Origin: Methylobacterium tarhaniae
Lineage (GTDB): Bacteria > Pseudomonadota > Alphaproteobacteria > Rhizobiales > Beijerinckiaceae
Direction: 5' to 3'
NCBI RefSeq assembly: GCF_001043955.1
Contig: NZ_LABZ01000112.1
Coordinates: 1-40,611 of the forward strand
DNA: 40,611 bases
Shown here: in pieces, positions 1-8,460 of the stretch
How the letters are laid out: each line of letters opens with the position of its first letter
How positions within the stretch are numbered: position 1 is the stretch's first letter
Made by a program: the position numbers and the translations under genes
Notes under the pieces: model-generated
Database searches by the model: none
The model's input: the letters and a program-made list of their open reading frames with translations, nothing else
What the model was told of the DNA's origin: nothing

Positions 1-120
1 GGCCGCGACAGCGGAGCCCGGAATCCAGAAACGGAGATGGAAAGAATAAATCGGAATGCGGCCCGCCTTGTCCCGACGCGTCAGCGGCTCTGGATTCCAG
101 GCTCCACTGCGCGGCCCCGG
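1..120. repeat. diverged REP-like inverted pair at window edge
   Basis: Positions 1-30 and 89-120 are near reverse complements. Each carries a GCGGAGCC..GGAATCCAG core, and the spacer is about 58 bases. The same core in the same inverted arrangement recurs at 20777-20917, where it is better preserved, so this is a dispersed intergenic element and not a chance hairpin. The left unit appears cut by the window start. No ORF is plausible in 1-249. Confidence 0.6.
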
Positions 121-176
121 TACGACGGCGAGGAATTCAAAAAGTTCGGATCAAAACAGACGACGTTTCTTTGCAT

Positions 177-214
177 AAAAAAACCCGCCCCTCCCTTGCG
201 GGACAGGCGGGTGT
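177..214 (-). terminator. rho-independent terminator of the BI-1 gene
   Basis: Read on the minus strand, a GC-rich stem (cccgcctgtcccgc paired with the gggaggggcggg side) is followed directly by a run of seven T. It lies about 35 bases after the stop codon of the BAX-inhibitor-1 gene, which is the expected place and orientation. Confidence 0.85.
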
Positions 215-249
215 GAAGTCGAGGGTCCGTCCGTGGTGGAGGGAGGTGA

Positions 250-960
250 CTATTCCCGCTCGCCGGTGAGGTTCAGCAGCAGCTGGAACAGGTTGATGAA
301 GTTCAGGTAGAGCGAGAGCGCCCCGAACACCGCGAGCTTGGAATTGGCTTCCTCGCCCCAGCTCTCGGCGTACTGCTCCTTGATCGACTGGGTGTCGTAG
401 GCGGTGAGCCCGGTGAAGATCACGACACCGATGAGCGAGATCGCGAATTGCAGGGCGCTCGAGCCCAGGAAGATGTTGACCAGGCTGGCGATGACGAGGC
501 CGATCAGGCCCATCACCAGGAACGAGCCCATCCGCGAGAGGTCGCGCTTGGTGGTGTAGCCGTAGAGGCTGGTCGCCCCGAACATCGCCGCGGTGATGAA
601 GAAGGTGCGGGCGATGCTGGTGCCGGTGAAGACCAGGAAGATCGAGGCCAGGGACAGGCCCATCACCCCGCAGAAGGTCCAGAACAGGGTGTGGGCGGTG
701 GCGGCCGAGATCCGGTCGGCGCGGAACGACAGCACCATGATGAAGGCGAGGGGCGCCAGCATCACGACGTATTTGAGCGGCGTGCCGAAGAGCGGCTTGT
801 AGAGCGCCGGGGTCGAGGAGACGCCGAGGGCCACGAGGCCGGTCAGGGCCAGGCCGAGACCCATCGTGTTGTAGACCCGCAGCATGTGCCGCCGCAGGCC
901 CTCGTCGAAGACCGCACCGGCGGGAGCCGCATGGGTCTGCCAGGCGTAGGGGGTGTTCAT
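250..960 (-). CDS. BAX inhibitor-1 / YccA family membrane protein
   Basis: The 236-residue product is almost wholly hydrophobic after a hydrophilic first 30 residues. It has about seven membrane segments, the usual topology and length of the bacterial BI-1/YccA family in the inner membrane. The family is linked to Ca2+ leak or modulation of FtsH proteolysis; the role here is unknown. Family-like signs are GLRRHMLRVYNTMGLGLALTG near the N-terminus, the mid-protein YGYTTKRDLSRMGSFL stretch, and the C-terminal ALSLYLNFINLFQLLL followed by a short charged end. The start is the ATG at 960. The gene is transcribed alone and followed by a strong terminator. The family assignment is firm; the function is not. 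Confidence 0.93.
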   Translation of the reverse strand: MNTPYAWQTHAAPAGAVFDEGLRRHMLRVYNTMGLGLALTGLVALGVSSTPALYKPLFGTPLKYVVMLAPLAFIMVLSFRADRISAATAHTLFWTFCGVMGLSLASIFLVFTGTSIARTFFITAAMFGATSLYGYTTKRDLSRMGSFLVMGLIGLVIASLVNIFLGSSALQFAISLIGVVIFTGLTAYDTQSIKEQYAESWGEEANSKLAVFGALSLYLNFINLFQLLLNLTGERE

Positions 961-998
961 CGGGGAGATCGCTCCGGGATGGTGGCGGGTGTCAGGTG

Positions 999-1778
999 TC
1001 AGTGCCGCAGGGCCGCCAGGGTGGCGGCGGCGCGGCCGAGTTCGGGCTCGCTGCCCGAACCGCTGAGCGCATAGGCGCCGTGTCCCGCCTTCCAGTAGAC
1101 CGTAACGGCCTCCGGCGAGCGGACGATGGCGGGAGCGCTGGCCTCCGCGTCCGGCGTGCGGGTGGCGAAGAGCGCGAGCTTGCCGAGATTGCCGGCATCG
1201 ATCGCGACCTCGACGCCTGCTCCGCTGCGCGCGGGGAAGATCTGCATGTCGTCGACCCGCCAGTCCGGCGGCAGGTCGGGCAGGGCGATGCCGGTCGCCG
1301 CCTCGACCTCGCGCCGGTCATAGGCCGGGGTCGGGCGCTGCGAGGCGACCCGGGCCCGGACCATGGCCGCCTGCCGGGCCTGCAGCGCCTCCTCGACGAA
1401 GGCCGGGGAATGCGTCGAGGCGATGGTGTTCTGCACCCCGAAATCACCCGTCTCGTTGTGCAGGAGCCAGCCGGTCCCGACCAGCATGGCGATCACGGCG
1501 GCCCGCTGGAGGCGCGCGCCGATGCGCCGCCAGGTCAGGGCCCGGTCGAGGCGGCGGGCCGCCGCCGCGAGGCGCTCCGGGGTCGGGCCGGGCCGCACGG
1601 CCACGCCCTGCACCGGCCCGAAGGCCGCGCACAACGCGTCGCGGGTGTGCAGGTCGGCCATCACCCGGGCCGCGACCTCGGGCCGCGCCGCCAGATGCTC
1701 CTCCACGTCGATCCGACGGCCGAGATCGAGCTGGCCGTCGATATAGGCGTTCAGGTCGGCCTCGGTGATCGGATCCAT
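999..1778 (-). CDS. membrane anti-sigma factor, non-zinc type
   Basis: The gene lies directly downstream of an ECF sigma gene and its product looks like the cognate anti-sigma factor. An N-terminal helical domain (DPITEADLNAYIDGQLD, then VEEHLAARPEVAARVMADL) is followed by one membrane segment near residues 95-110 and a periplasmic C-terminal domain of about 150 residues. The zinc-coordinating HxxxCxxC motif of ZAS-type anti-sigmas is absent. The chosen ATG at 1778 has GGAG eight bases upstream and gives 259 residues. In-frame upstream starts exist at 1808 (ATG) and 1811 (GTG), which overlap the sigma stop and would allow translational coupling. The signal it senses cannot be told from sequence. 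Confidence 0.8.
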   Translation of the reverse strand: MDPITEADLNAYIDGQLDLGRRIDVEEHLAARPEVAARVMADLHTRDALCAAFGPVQGVAVRPGPTPERLAAAARRLDRALTWRRIGARLQRAAVIAMLVGTGWLLHNETGDFGVQNTIASTHSPAFVEEALQARQAAMVRARVASQRPTPAYDRREVEAATGIALPDLPPDWRVDDMQIFPARSGAGVEVAIDAGNLGKLALFATRTPDAEASAPAIVRSPEAVTVYWKAGHGAYALSGSGSEPELGRAAATLAALRH

Positions 1779-1807
1779 GGTCGTCTCCGGTGAATGCTCG
1801 CCGCTCA

Positions 1808-2386
1808 TCACGACGCCCTCGCGGAGGGAACCCCACCCTCGACCACCCGCAGCCGCGGCGCCGGTCGCTCCGAGGTATCGTCGGGGGCGGGTGCCCGGGA
1901 CGCGCCGCCGCTCTCGATGTTGCGCAGGGCCGCGCGGGCTCGCCCGAGGCGCGACATCAGCGTGCCGATCGGGATGCCGAGCACGTCCGCGGCCTCCTGG
2001 TAGGCCAGCCCCTCGATGGTCACGAGGTGCAGGGCCTCGCGCTGCTCGGCCGGCAGGCGCTGGAACGCCTCGCGCACCTGGGCCAGCCGGACGTGCCCTT
2101 CCTGGGCCGGGGGCGTGGACTCGTCGGCCATCTGCCCGAGGGCGTCGGCGTAGCGGGCCTCCACCTTGCGGCGGCGCTGATCGTCGATGAAGGCGTTGTG
2201 CAGCACCGTCATCAACCAGGTGCGCAGGTTGGTGCCGGGCCTCAGGGTACCCTGGCGCTCGAGGGCGCGCACGAGGGTGTCGTGCACGAGGTCGTCGGCC
2301 TGCGCGGAATCACGCGTCAGGGACCTGGCATAGCGCCGGAGCGGCACCAGGAGGTCGAGCACGTCGGGGCGCTTGCGAAGCATCAT
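1808..2386 (-). CDS. ECF-type sigma-70 family RNA polymerase sigma factor
   Basis: The 192-residue product has sigma region 2 (about residues 10-75: RYARSLTRDSAQADDLVHDTLVRAL, then LRTWLMTVLHNAFIDDQRRR) and region 4 (about 105-160: LPAEQREALHLVTIEGLAYQEAADVLGIP, then GTLMSRLGRARAAL). Region 3 is absent, as in ECF sigmas. A proline-rich tail of about 25 residues follows. It is the first gene of a two-gene unit with the membrane anti-sigma factor, so it is probably held inactive until an envelope signal releases it. No convincing autoregulatory promoter was found in the 170 bases upstream. Confidence 0.93.
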   Translation of the reverse strand: MMLRKRPDVLDLLVPLRRYARSLTRDSAQADDLVHDTLVRALERQGTLRPGTNLRTWLMTVLHNAFIDDQRRRKVEARYADALGQMADESTPPAQEGHVRLAQVREAFQRLPAEQREALHLVTIEGLAYQEAADVLGIPIGTLMSRLGRARAALRNIESGGASRAPAPDDTSERPAPRLRVVEGGVPSARAS

Positions 2387-2513
2387 GTTGGGTAAACGTC
2401 CGGCGGCCGGCTCCTAATCCCGCCGCCTCTCGACCTTCGTCGCCGCCGTCGCGCAGGGTGAGTTCACATCCGCGTGATCGCACCGGGCCCGGAAGCGGGC
2501 GCACGAACGACGA

Positions 2514-2533
2514 GGGGCCCCGCGCGGGGCCCC
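2514..2533 (-). terminator. perfect GC hairpin after gltL, possible terminator
   Basis: A perfect 8-bp stem (GGGGCCCC on both sides, loop GCGC) sits about 30 bases past the gltL stop. There is no T-run on either strand, so it may be a weak terminator or a 3'-end stabiliser. Confidence 0.45.
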
Positions 2534-2561
2534 CTTGCTCATGGCCGGCTGCGATGCCCGC

Positions 2562-3422
2562 TCAGTGCGACAGGATCCGCGACAGGAAGGTCTGGGCGCG
2601 CTCGCTGCGCGGCGAGCCGAAGAACTCCTCCTTCTGCGCGTCCTCGACGATCTCGCCCTTGTCCATGAAGATCACCCGGTGGGCGACCTTGCGGGCGAAG
2701 CCCATCTCGTGGGTCACCACCATCATGGTCATGCCCTCGCGGGCGAGCTCGACCATCACGTCCAGCACCTCGCCGACCATCTCGGGGTCGAGGGCCGAGG
2801 TCGGCTCGTCGAACAGCATCACGATCGGGTTCATGGCGAGCGCCCGGGCGATGGCGACGCGCTGCTGCTGGCCGCCGGAGAGCTGGCCCGGGAACTTGTG
2901 GGCATGGGCCTTGAGGCCGACCCGCTCCAGGAGCGCCAGGCCCTTGGCCTCCGCCTCGTCCTTGCCCCGGCCGAGCACCTTGCGCTGGGCGAGGCTCAGG
3001 TTGTCGGTGATCGACAGGTGCGGAAACAGCTCGAAGTGCTGGAACACCATGCCGACCCGCGAGCGGAGCTTGGGCAGGTTGGTCTTCTTGTCGGCGATCT
3101 TGGTGCCGTCGACGGTGATCTGGCCCTTCTGGAACGGCTCGAGGGCGTTGACGCACTTGATGAGCGTCGACTTGCCGGAGCCCGAGGGGCCGCAGACCAC
3201 CACCACCTCGCCCTTGGAGACGGAGGTGGTGCAGTTCGTCAGCACCTGGAAGTCGCCGTACCACTTCGAGACGTCGTCGATGGCGATCATCCGGCCGGCC
3301 GTCGCGGCGACGGGCGGCCGCTCGGTGAGCAGGGTGCCGACGGGGCCGGTGCCCGGCGCCGCGTCGATGGCGGCCTGCGGCTCCGGAACGGGGCTGACGG
3401 GCGGCATCGCGGAGGAGGTCAT
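2562..3422 (-). CDS. gltL: glutamate/aspartate ABC transporter ATP-binding protein (GltL-type)
   Basis: This is the ATPase that powers polar amino acid import on the cytoplasmic face. The product has Walker [10 protein letters not shown] (78-86), signature LSGGQQQR (181-188), Walker B VMLFDEPT (201-208) and the H-loop His238. The first 44 residues are a Pro/Ala-rich extension. From Met45 ([14 protein letters not shown]) the protein is 242 residues, matching the usual GltL length, so translation might start at 3290, although no good ribosome site is visible there. It is the last gene of the gltIJKL unit, 10 bases after gltK. The substrate (L- or D-Glu/Asp) is inferred from the operon. Confidence 0.93.
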   Translation of the reverse strand: MTSSAMPPVSPVPEPQAAIDAAPGTGPVGTLLTERPPVAATAGRMIAIDDVSKWYGDFQVLTNCTTSVSKGEVVVVCGPSGSGKSTLIKCVNALEPFQKGQITVDGTKIADKKTNLPKLRSRVGMVFQHFELFPHLSITDNLSLAQRKVLGRGKDEAEAKGLALLERVGLKAHAHKFPGQLSGGQQQRVAIARALAMNPIVMLFDEPTSALDPEMVGEVLDVMVELAREGMTMMVVTHEMGFARKVAHRVIFMDKGEIVEDAQKEEFFGSPRSERAQTFLSRILSH

Positions 3423-3432
3423 GGCGTGAACC

Positions 3433-4125
3433 CTATCGGATGATGGCGACCCGGCGCTGCAGGCGGCGCACCAGGAGCGAGGCGATGAAACAGATGGTAA
3501 AGTAGACGACGGCCGCGAACAGGTACATCTCGACCAGGCGCCCGTCGCGCTGCGCGATCTTGGAGGCGGCGCCGAGGAAGTCGGTGATCGACAGGACGTA
3601 GACCAGCGAGGTGTCCTGGAACAGCACGATGGTCTGGGTCAGCAGCACCGGCAGCATGTTGCGGAAGGCCTGGGGCAGGATGACGTTGCCCATCGACTGC
3701 CAGTAGGTGAGGCCGAGCGCCGAGGCGGCGGCCGCCTGCCCCTTCGGGATCGACTGGATGCCCGCCCGCATGATCTCCGAGAAGTAGGCCGCCTCGAACA
3801 GCGTGAAGGTGATGAGCGAGGACGAGAAGGCGCCGACCTGGATCGGTCGCTCGGCCCCGATGATCCACTGCCCGATATACGGCACCAGGAAGTAGAACCA
3901 GAAGATCACCAACACCAGCGGCAGCGAGCGCATGAAGTTGACGTAGGCCTTGGCGACCTGCGGCAGAACCGGCAGGCCGGAGAGCCGCATCATGGCGATC
4001 AGGGTGCCGAGGATCACGCCGCCGACCGCCGCCAGGGCGGTCAGGGTCAGCGTGAAGGCCATCCCGTCGAGGAACAGGTAGCGCCAGGAATTCAGGATGA
4101 CGCTGAAGTCGAAATTCGAGAACAT
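3433..4125 (-). CDS. gltK: glutamate/aspartate ABC transporter permease (GltK-type)
   Basis: The 230-residue product is an inner-membrane permease of the His/Glu/Gln/Arg/opine family with about five membrane segments. It opens with [22 protein letters not shown], typical of GltK. The EAA-loop region is [20 protein letters not shown] followed by [14 protein letters not shown], which contacts the ATPase. Order after gltJ and before gltL is the standard one. A 129-base gap with a dispersed palindrome separates it from gltJ. Confidence 0.92.
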   Translation of the reverse strand: MFSNFDFSVILNSWRYLFLDGMAFTLTLTALAAVGGVILGTLIAMMRLSGLPVLPQVAKAYVNFMRSLPLVLVIFWFYFLVPYIGQWIIGAERPIQVGAFSSSLITFTLFEAAYFSEIMRAGIQSIPKGQAAAASALGLTYWQSMGNVILPQAFRNMLPVLLTQTIVLFQDTSLVYVLSITDFLGAASKIAQRDGRLVEMYLFAAVVYFTICFIASLLVRRLQRRVAIIR

Positions 4126-4151
4126 CGCGGGCCCTTGTCCGGCAGCCTAGA

Positions 4152-4194
4152 GCATTTTCCGACGGAGTGGATACCGGTTCGTCGCAGAAAATGC
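4152..4194. repeat. dispersed intergenic palindrome (GCATTTTC...GAAAATGC)
   Basis: An imperfect palindrome with outer arms GCATTTTC and GAAAATGC and inner matches CGACG / CGTCG surrounds GGATACCGG. This pattern is recognised from memory as a short interspersed repeat of Methylobacterium and other Rhizobiales intergenic DNA. Here it sits inside the gltIJKL operon, between gltJ and gltK, so the transcript would carry a stem-loop that could alter relative expression of the two permeases. Confidence 0.7.
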
Positions 4195-4254
4195 CACAAA
4201 ATCAATGGCTTGGAGCACAGCCGATCGCCGGGTGATCGCGCTGCGCTCCGGAGG

Positions 4255-4974
4255 CTAGCGGCCCGGCACCGCGACGCGGCGCTCGATCAGCCCGGCGGCG
4301 GTCACCACCAGCAGGTTGATGATGATGTAGATGATCGTCGCGGCGGTGAAGGCCTCGAAGACCTGGAACGAGAATTCCTGCATCGCGCGGGCCCGGGCGG
4401 TCAGCTCCAGGAGGCCGATGGTCAGCGCCACCGACGTGTTCTTCAGGTTGTTGAGGAACTCGGAGGTCAGCGGCGGCAGGATGATGCGGTAGGCGTTGGG
4501 CAGGAGCACGTAGCGGTAGGTCTGGGCGGTGGTGAGCCCGAGCGCCGTGCCGGCCATGCGCTGGCCCCGCGGCAGGGCCTGGATGCCGGCCCGCACCTGC
4601 TCGGCGACGCGCGAGGCGGTGAAGAAGCCGAGGCACACCACGGCGGTGTAGAACGGTGCGTTCGGCAGCTGCTTGAGCCAGGTGCCCCAGGATTCCGGCA
4701 GCACCTCGGGCAGCACGAAGAACCACAGGAACATCTGCACGAGGAGCGGGATGTTGCGGAACAGCTCGACATAGGCGTTGCCGGCCGCTTGCGCCGCACG
4801 GCTCGGCAGGGTGCGCAGCACGCCGACGACCGAGCCGATCGCGAAGGCGATGACCCAGGCGCACAGGGCGGTGACGATGGTCCACATCAGGCCCGACAGC
4901 AGCATGTCGGCGTAGCTGCCGGTCCCCTCGGGCGACGCCTCGAAGAAGATGCCCCAGTTCCAGTTGTAGTTCAT
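4255..4974 (-). CDS. gltJ: glutamate/aspartate ABC transporter permease (GltJ-type)
   Basis: The 239-residue product is an inner-membrane permease that pairs with GltK. The chosen ATG at 4974 gives MNYNWNWGIFFEASPEG, which closely resembles the N-terminus of known GltJ proteins (NWGIF). A longer reading frame extends 27 residues upstream without family similarity. The EAA loop is ASRVAEQVRAGIQALPRGQRM followed by AGTALGLTTAQTYRYV. About five membrane segments are visible. It follows gltI with a gap of about 150 bases. Confidence 0.93.
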   Translation of the reverse strand: MNYNWNWGIFFEASPEGTGSYADMLLSGLMWTIVTALCAWVIAFAIGSVVGVLRTLPSRAAQAAGNAYVELFRNIPLLVQMFLWFFVLPEVLPESWGTWLKQLPNAPFYTAVVCLGFFTASRVAEQVRAGIQALPRGQRMAGTALGLTTAQTYRYVLLPNAYRIILPPLTSEFLNNLKNTSVALTIGLLELTARARAMQEFSFQVFEAFTAATIIYIIINLLVVTAAGLIERRVAVPGR

Positions 4975-5126
4975 GCCCTGTCTTCCGGGTCCGCCTGACG
5001 TCCGAGATGGTATACGGTTTTCCGGCCCGGGCGAGGCCGGGAGCGGTCGAGACACGGGGAAAAGTGCCGACGGGAGGGGATTCGGCGAGGCGCCGCCCCG
5101 TCGTGGGGGCGGCGCCCGATCTCAAC

Positions 5127-6038
5127 TCAGTAGGCGGCCGGGTCCGGGCTGTCGCTCGGCTTGGCGAAGGCGTGCTTCAGCGCGTCGCTCATCGGCAGGT
5201 TCAGGTTGATGTCCCGCGGCGGGATCGGCTTCAGGAACCACTTGTCGTAGGTCGGGCCGCTCTCGGCGCTCTTGTAGAAGGCGGCCGTGGCCCCATCGAC
5301 GACCTTCTTGAACGGTGCGTCGTCCTTGCGCAGCATGATGCCGTAGGGCTCGGGCTTCGACAGCGCGTCGGTCGAGATCGCGTAGGCGGTCGGCTCCTTG
5401 GAGGAGGCGGCCAGCGAGGCGAGCAGCACGTCGTCCATCACGAAGGCGGCGGCGCGGCCGGTCTCGACCATCAGGAACGCCTCGGCGTGGTCCTTGGCCG
5501 GCAGGATCGTGATGCCGAGCTTCTTGTCGGCGTTGTACTCGTTGATCTGCTTGATGTTCGTGGTGCCCGAGGTCGACACGACGGTCTTGCCCTTCAGGTC
5601 CTCGAACTTCGTCAGGCCGCTCGACTTCTTGGCGACGAAGCGGTTGGCGGTGAGGAAGTGGGTGTTGGTGAAGGCGACCTGCTTCTGCCTGTCGACGTTG
5701 TTGGTGGTCGAGCCGCATTCGAGGTCGACGGTGCCGTTGGCGATCAGCGGGATGCGCGTCGCCGAGGTCACCGGGTTGAGCTTCACCTCGAGCTTGTCGA
5801 GCTTCAGCTCGGACTTCACCGCGTCGACGATCTTGTAGCAGATGTCCATCGCGAAGCCGACCGGCTTCTGGTTGTTGTCGAGGTAGGAGAACGGCACCGA
5901 CGAATCGCGGTAGCCCAGCGCGATCTGCCCGGTCTCCTTGATCTTCTTCAGCGTCCCGGTCAGGTCCTGGGCAGAGGCGGTTCCCGCGGAGGCCGCCAGG
6001 CCGGCGAGCAGGACGGGAAGCAGGCTTCTCAAACGCAT
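5127..6038 (-). CDS. gltI: glutamate/aspartate-type periplasmic binding protein (GltI-like)
   Basis: This substrate-binding protein of family 3 feeds the GltJKL permease. The chosen ATG at 6038 follows AGGAGAGCACGA, and the product is 303 residues, close to GltI. An N-terminal signal peptide of about 22 residues ends ASA-QD. Family signs are LTGTLKKIKETGQIALGYRDS, SVPFSYLDNNQKPVGFAMDIC and the later FVAKKSSGLTKFEDLKGKTV. It is the first gene of the transport operon and diverges from the dgcN-dgcA pair. Members bind L-Glu and L-Asp; whether this one also binds the D-form cannot be read from the sequence. Confidence 0.92.
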   Translation of the reverse strand: MRLRSLLPVLLAGLAASAGTASAQDLTGTLKKIKETGQIALGYRDSSVPFSYLDNNQKPVGFAMDICYKIVDAVKSELKLDKLEVKLNPVTSATRIPLIANGTVDLECGSTTNNVDRQKQVAFTNTHFLTANRFVAKKSSGLTKFEDLKGKTVVSTSGTTNIKQINEYNADKKLGITILPAKDHAEAFLMVETGRAAAFVMDDVLLASLAASSKEPTAYAISTDALSKPEPYGIMLRKDDAPFKKVVDGATAAFYKSAESGPTYDKWFLKPIPPRDINLNLPMSDALKHAFAKPSDSPDPAAY

Positions 6039-6349
6039 TCGTGCTCTCCTATTGGGCACAGACCTAGTCCGTCACGGCGATCTTGGCGTCAAGTGTGAGG
6101 CTGGGGATGACGATACGGCTCGAACGAAGCCGATTTACGCAGACCGGAGGCCGCGCCCGGTCCGCCCCTGGCAAGGCGCGGGCCAATCTCGGCCGCCGCG
6201 GCGCCTTCGGCCGGGGCGTCCACCGCGACGGACCCTTCGGCGACGGACCTGTTGCACCCTGGACGCGCCCGCGCGAAGGTGCCTCCGCCGATGGCCGCAC
6301 CCTTGCCCGGCATCCGTGACGACCCCGCGACGACGAACCGACGAGACCG
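6039..6349. other. divergent intergenic region between gltI and dgcN
   Basis: This is a 311-base gap with no plausible gene and presumably the promoters of both units. A 10-base direct repeat, GCGACGGACC, occurs at 6225-6234 and 6240-6249. No strong palindromic operator was seen, and no regulator gene lies next to it. Confidence 0.6.
6064..6092 (-). promoter_or_regulatory. candidate promoter of gltIJKL
   Basis: On the minus strand TTGACG (6087-6092) lies 17 bases before GACTAG (6064-6069), about 26 bases upstream of the gltI ATG. The -35 box is good and the -10 is poor. It is proposed from spacing and position only. Confidence 0.35.
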
Positions 6350-7360
6350 ATGCAGATCGCCACGCCCTACCTGATGTTCCTCGGCGACGTGCCGGACAAG
6401 CTCGCTGCCAAGACCGCCTACGGCATCGTCGACTGGCGGCCGGAATGGTGCGTCGGGCAGCTGCGCCTGCCCGGCTGCGCCGCCGACCTCGGCATCCCGG
6501 ACCTCACGATCGGGGAGGGCGTCGCCAAGGGCGCCCGCACGCTGATCGTCGGCGTGGTCAATGCCGGCGGCGTGCTGCCGCAGCACTGGATCGCCAGCAT
6601 CGTCGCGGCGATCGAGGCCGGGCTCGACGTGGCGAGCGGCCTGCACACCCGCCTCGGCTCGGTACCGGAGATCGCCGAGGCCGCGTCCCGCCACGGGCGC
6701 CAGCTCCACGACGTGCGCCATTCCGACCAGCGCTTCGACACCGGCAAGGGCACGCGCCGGCCGGGCCGGCGGCTCCTCACCGTCGGCACCGACTGCTCGG
6801 TGGGCAAGAAGTACACCGTGCTGGCGCTGGAGAAGGGCATGCGGGCCCGCGGCCTCGACGCCGATTTCCGCGCCACCGGCCAGACCGGGGTGTTCATCTC
6901 CGGCCGCGGCGTCGCCATCGACGCGGTGGTCGCCGACTTCATCTCCGGCGCCGTCGAGTGGATCGCCCCCGCCGCCGATCCGCACCATTGGGACCTGATC
7001 GAGGGCCAGGGCTCGCTGTTCCATCCGAGCTTCGCCGGCGTCAGCCTCGGCCTGCTGCACGGCGCCCAACCCGACGCCTTCGTGGTCTGCCACGAGCCGA
7101 CCCGCACGACGATGCGCGGGGTCAAGCACGCGCTGCCGAGCCTCCGCGAGGTGATCGACCTCACGGTGCAGCTCGGGCGCCTGACCAACCCGGACATCCG
7201 GCCGACCGGCATAGCGGTCAACACCCAGGCGCTGGAGGAAGCGGAGGCGCGGGCGCTGCTCGATAAACTCGCCGCCGAGCACGATCTGCCGGCGACGGAC
7301 CCGGTCCGGTTCGGGGTCGAGGGGCTGGTGGACCGCCTGGTCGCGGAGTTCCCGGCGTGA
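6350..7360 (+). CDS. dgcN: DUF1611 protein, D-glutamate N-acetyltransferase DgcN-like
   Basis: The 336-residue product belongs to the DUF1611 family. An N-terminal domain (about 1-135: RTLIVGVVNAGGVLPQHW) precedes a P-loop-like domain beginning VGTDCSVGKK (145-154). Members next to an enolase-superfamily racemase have been described as DgcN, which N-acetylates D-glutamate. Its stop codon overlaps the GTG of the next gene, so the pair is translationally coupled, as expected for DgcN-DgcA. The divergent Glu/Asp importer supports a glutamate-related substrate. Family membership is firm; the D-Glu assignment rests on this pairing and on known literature, not on active-site proof. Confidence 0.82.
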   Translation: MQIATPYLMFLGDVPDKLAAKTAYGIVDWRPEWCVGQLRLPGCAADLGIPDLTIGEGVAKGARTLIVGVVNAGGVLPQHWIASIVAAIEAGLDVASGLHTRLGSVPEIAEAASRHGRQLHDVRHSDQRFDTGKGTRRPGRRLLTVGTDCSVGKKYTVLALEKGMRARGLDADFRATGQTGVFISGRGVAIDAVVADFISGAVEWIAPAADPHHWDLIEGQGSLFHPSFAGVSLGLLHGAQPDAFVVCHEPTRTTMRGVKHALPSLREVIDLTVQLGRLTNPDIRPTGIAVNTQALEEAEARALLDKLAAEHDLPATDPVRFGVEGLVDRLVAEFPA

Positions 7361-8337
7361 TCCGGCTCGAGACCGCCATCGAGCGCTGGCCGATCGCCGG
7401 CCGCTTCACCATCTCGCGCGGCAGCCGGACGGAGGCCGTGGTGGTGACCGCCGTGGTGACGGACGGCACCGTCACCGGCCGCGGCGAGTGCGTGCCCTAT
7501 GCCCGCTACGGCGAGACCGTGGAGGGCGTGCGCGACCTGATCGCCCGGCAGGGCGAGGCGCTCGCCGCCGGCCTCACCCGGCGCGACCTCGCCGCGCGCC
7601 TGCCCGCGGGCGCCGCGCGCAACGCCCTCGACTGCGCCCTGTGGGATCTCGAGGCCAAGCGCGCCGGCACGCCCGCCCACGTCCTCGCCGGGATCCCGGC
7701 GCCTGCCCCGGTCACGACCTGCTACACGCTGAGCCTCGGCAGCCCGGAGGAGATGGCCGCCGCCGCCCATATGGCGGCGGCGCGGCCGCTCCTGAAGGTG
7801 AAGCTCGGCGGCGTCGGCGACCCGGAGCGGATCGCCGCCGTGCGCCACGGCGCGCCGGATGCCCGGCTCGTGGTCGATGCCAACGAGGCCTGGTCGGCCG
7901 AGACGCTGGAGGCCAACCTCGCGGCCTGCGCGGCGGCCGGGGTGGAGCTGATCGAGCAGCCGCTGCCGGCGGGCGACGACGGGCTGCTCGCCCGGGTCGG
8001 GCGCCCGATCCCGATCTGCGCCGACGAGAGCCTGCACGGCGATGTCGACCTTGACGCCCTCAAAGGTCGCTACGACGCGATCAACATCAAGCTCGACAAG
8101 GCCGGCGGCCTCACCGAGGCCCTGCGCCTCGCGCGGGACGCGAAGGCGCAGGGCCTGTCGATCATGGTCGGCTGCATGCTCGGCACCTCGCTCGCCATGG
8201 CGCCGGCGATGCTGCTCTCAGGGTACGCCGACTTCGTCGACCTCGACGGCCCGTTGCTGCTGGCCCGCGACCGCGAGCCCGGCCTGGCCTTCGAGGGCAG
8301 CCTGGTCCACCCGCCGGAACCGGCCTTGTGGGGATGA
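7357..8337 (+). CDS. dgcA: enolase-superfamily racemase, N-acetyl-D-glutamate racemase DgcA-like
   Basis: The 326-residue product of the muconate-lactonising/dipeptide-epimerase branch has all expected catalytic positions. They are KVK (147-149), metal ligands D174 (VVDAN), E200 (IEQPLP) and D223 (CADES), and the opposing base K245 (NIKLDKAGG). The last segment is MVGCMLGTS. In the DgcN-DgcA pathway this enzyme converts N-acetyl-D-Glu to N-acetyl-L-Glu. Translation starts at a GTG that overlaps the dgcN stop. An L-Ala-D/L-Glu dipeptide epimerase is the main alternative, but the dgcN partner argues for DgcA. Confidence 0.85.
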   Translation: MIRLETAIERWPIAGRFTISRGSRTEAVVVTAVVTDGTVTGRGECVPYARYGETVEGVRDLIARQGEALAAGLTRRDLAARLPAGAARNALDCALWDLEAKRAGTPAHVLAGIPAPAPVTTCYTLSLGSPEEMAAAAHMAAARPLLKVKLGGVGDPERIAAVRHGAPDARLVVDANEAWSAETLEANLAACAAAGVELIEQPLPAGDDGLLARVGRPIPICADESLHGDVDLDALKGRYDAINIKLDKAGGLTEALRLARDAKAQGLSIMVGCMLGTSLAMAPAMLLSGYADFVDLDGPLLLARDREPGLAFEGSLVHPPEPALWG

Positions 8338-8370
8338 GGACGTTTTTGGGCTGAACCGACCTTCGGGCGG

Positions 8371-8392
8371 GCCCGGCGCGCTTGCGCCGGGC
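8371..8392 (+). terminator. 9-bp perfect hairpin after dgcA
   Basis: GCCCGGCGC (8371-8379) pairs with GCGCCGGGC (8384-8392) around a four-base loop, 34 bases after the dgcA stop. There is no T-run, so termination is uncertain, but it marks the end of the dgc unit. Confidence 0.45.
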
Positions 8393-8460
8393 CGGCAAAG
8401 GATGCTCTCTGGCCGTCAGGGACCGGGAACGGGTCCCACATCCGGGAGAACCCGAACGTC

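Noticed and set aside
2539..3264. Long minus-strand open frame within gltL
   Set aside because: Alternate frame of the well-supported ATPase gene; Arg/Gly-rich translation typical of GC-rich shadow frames.
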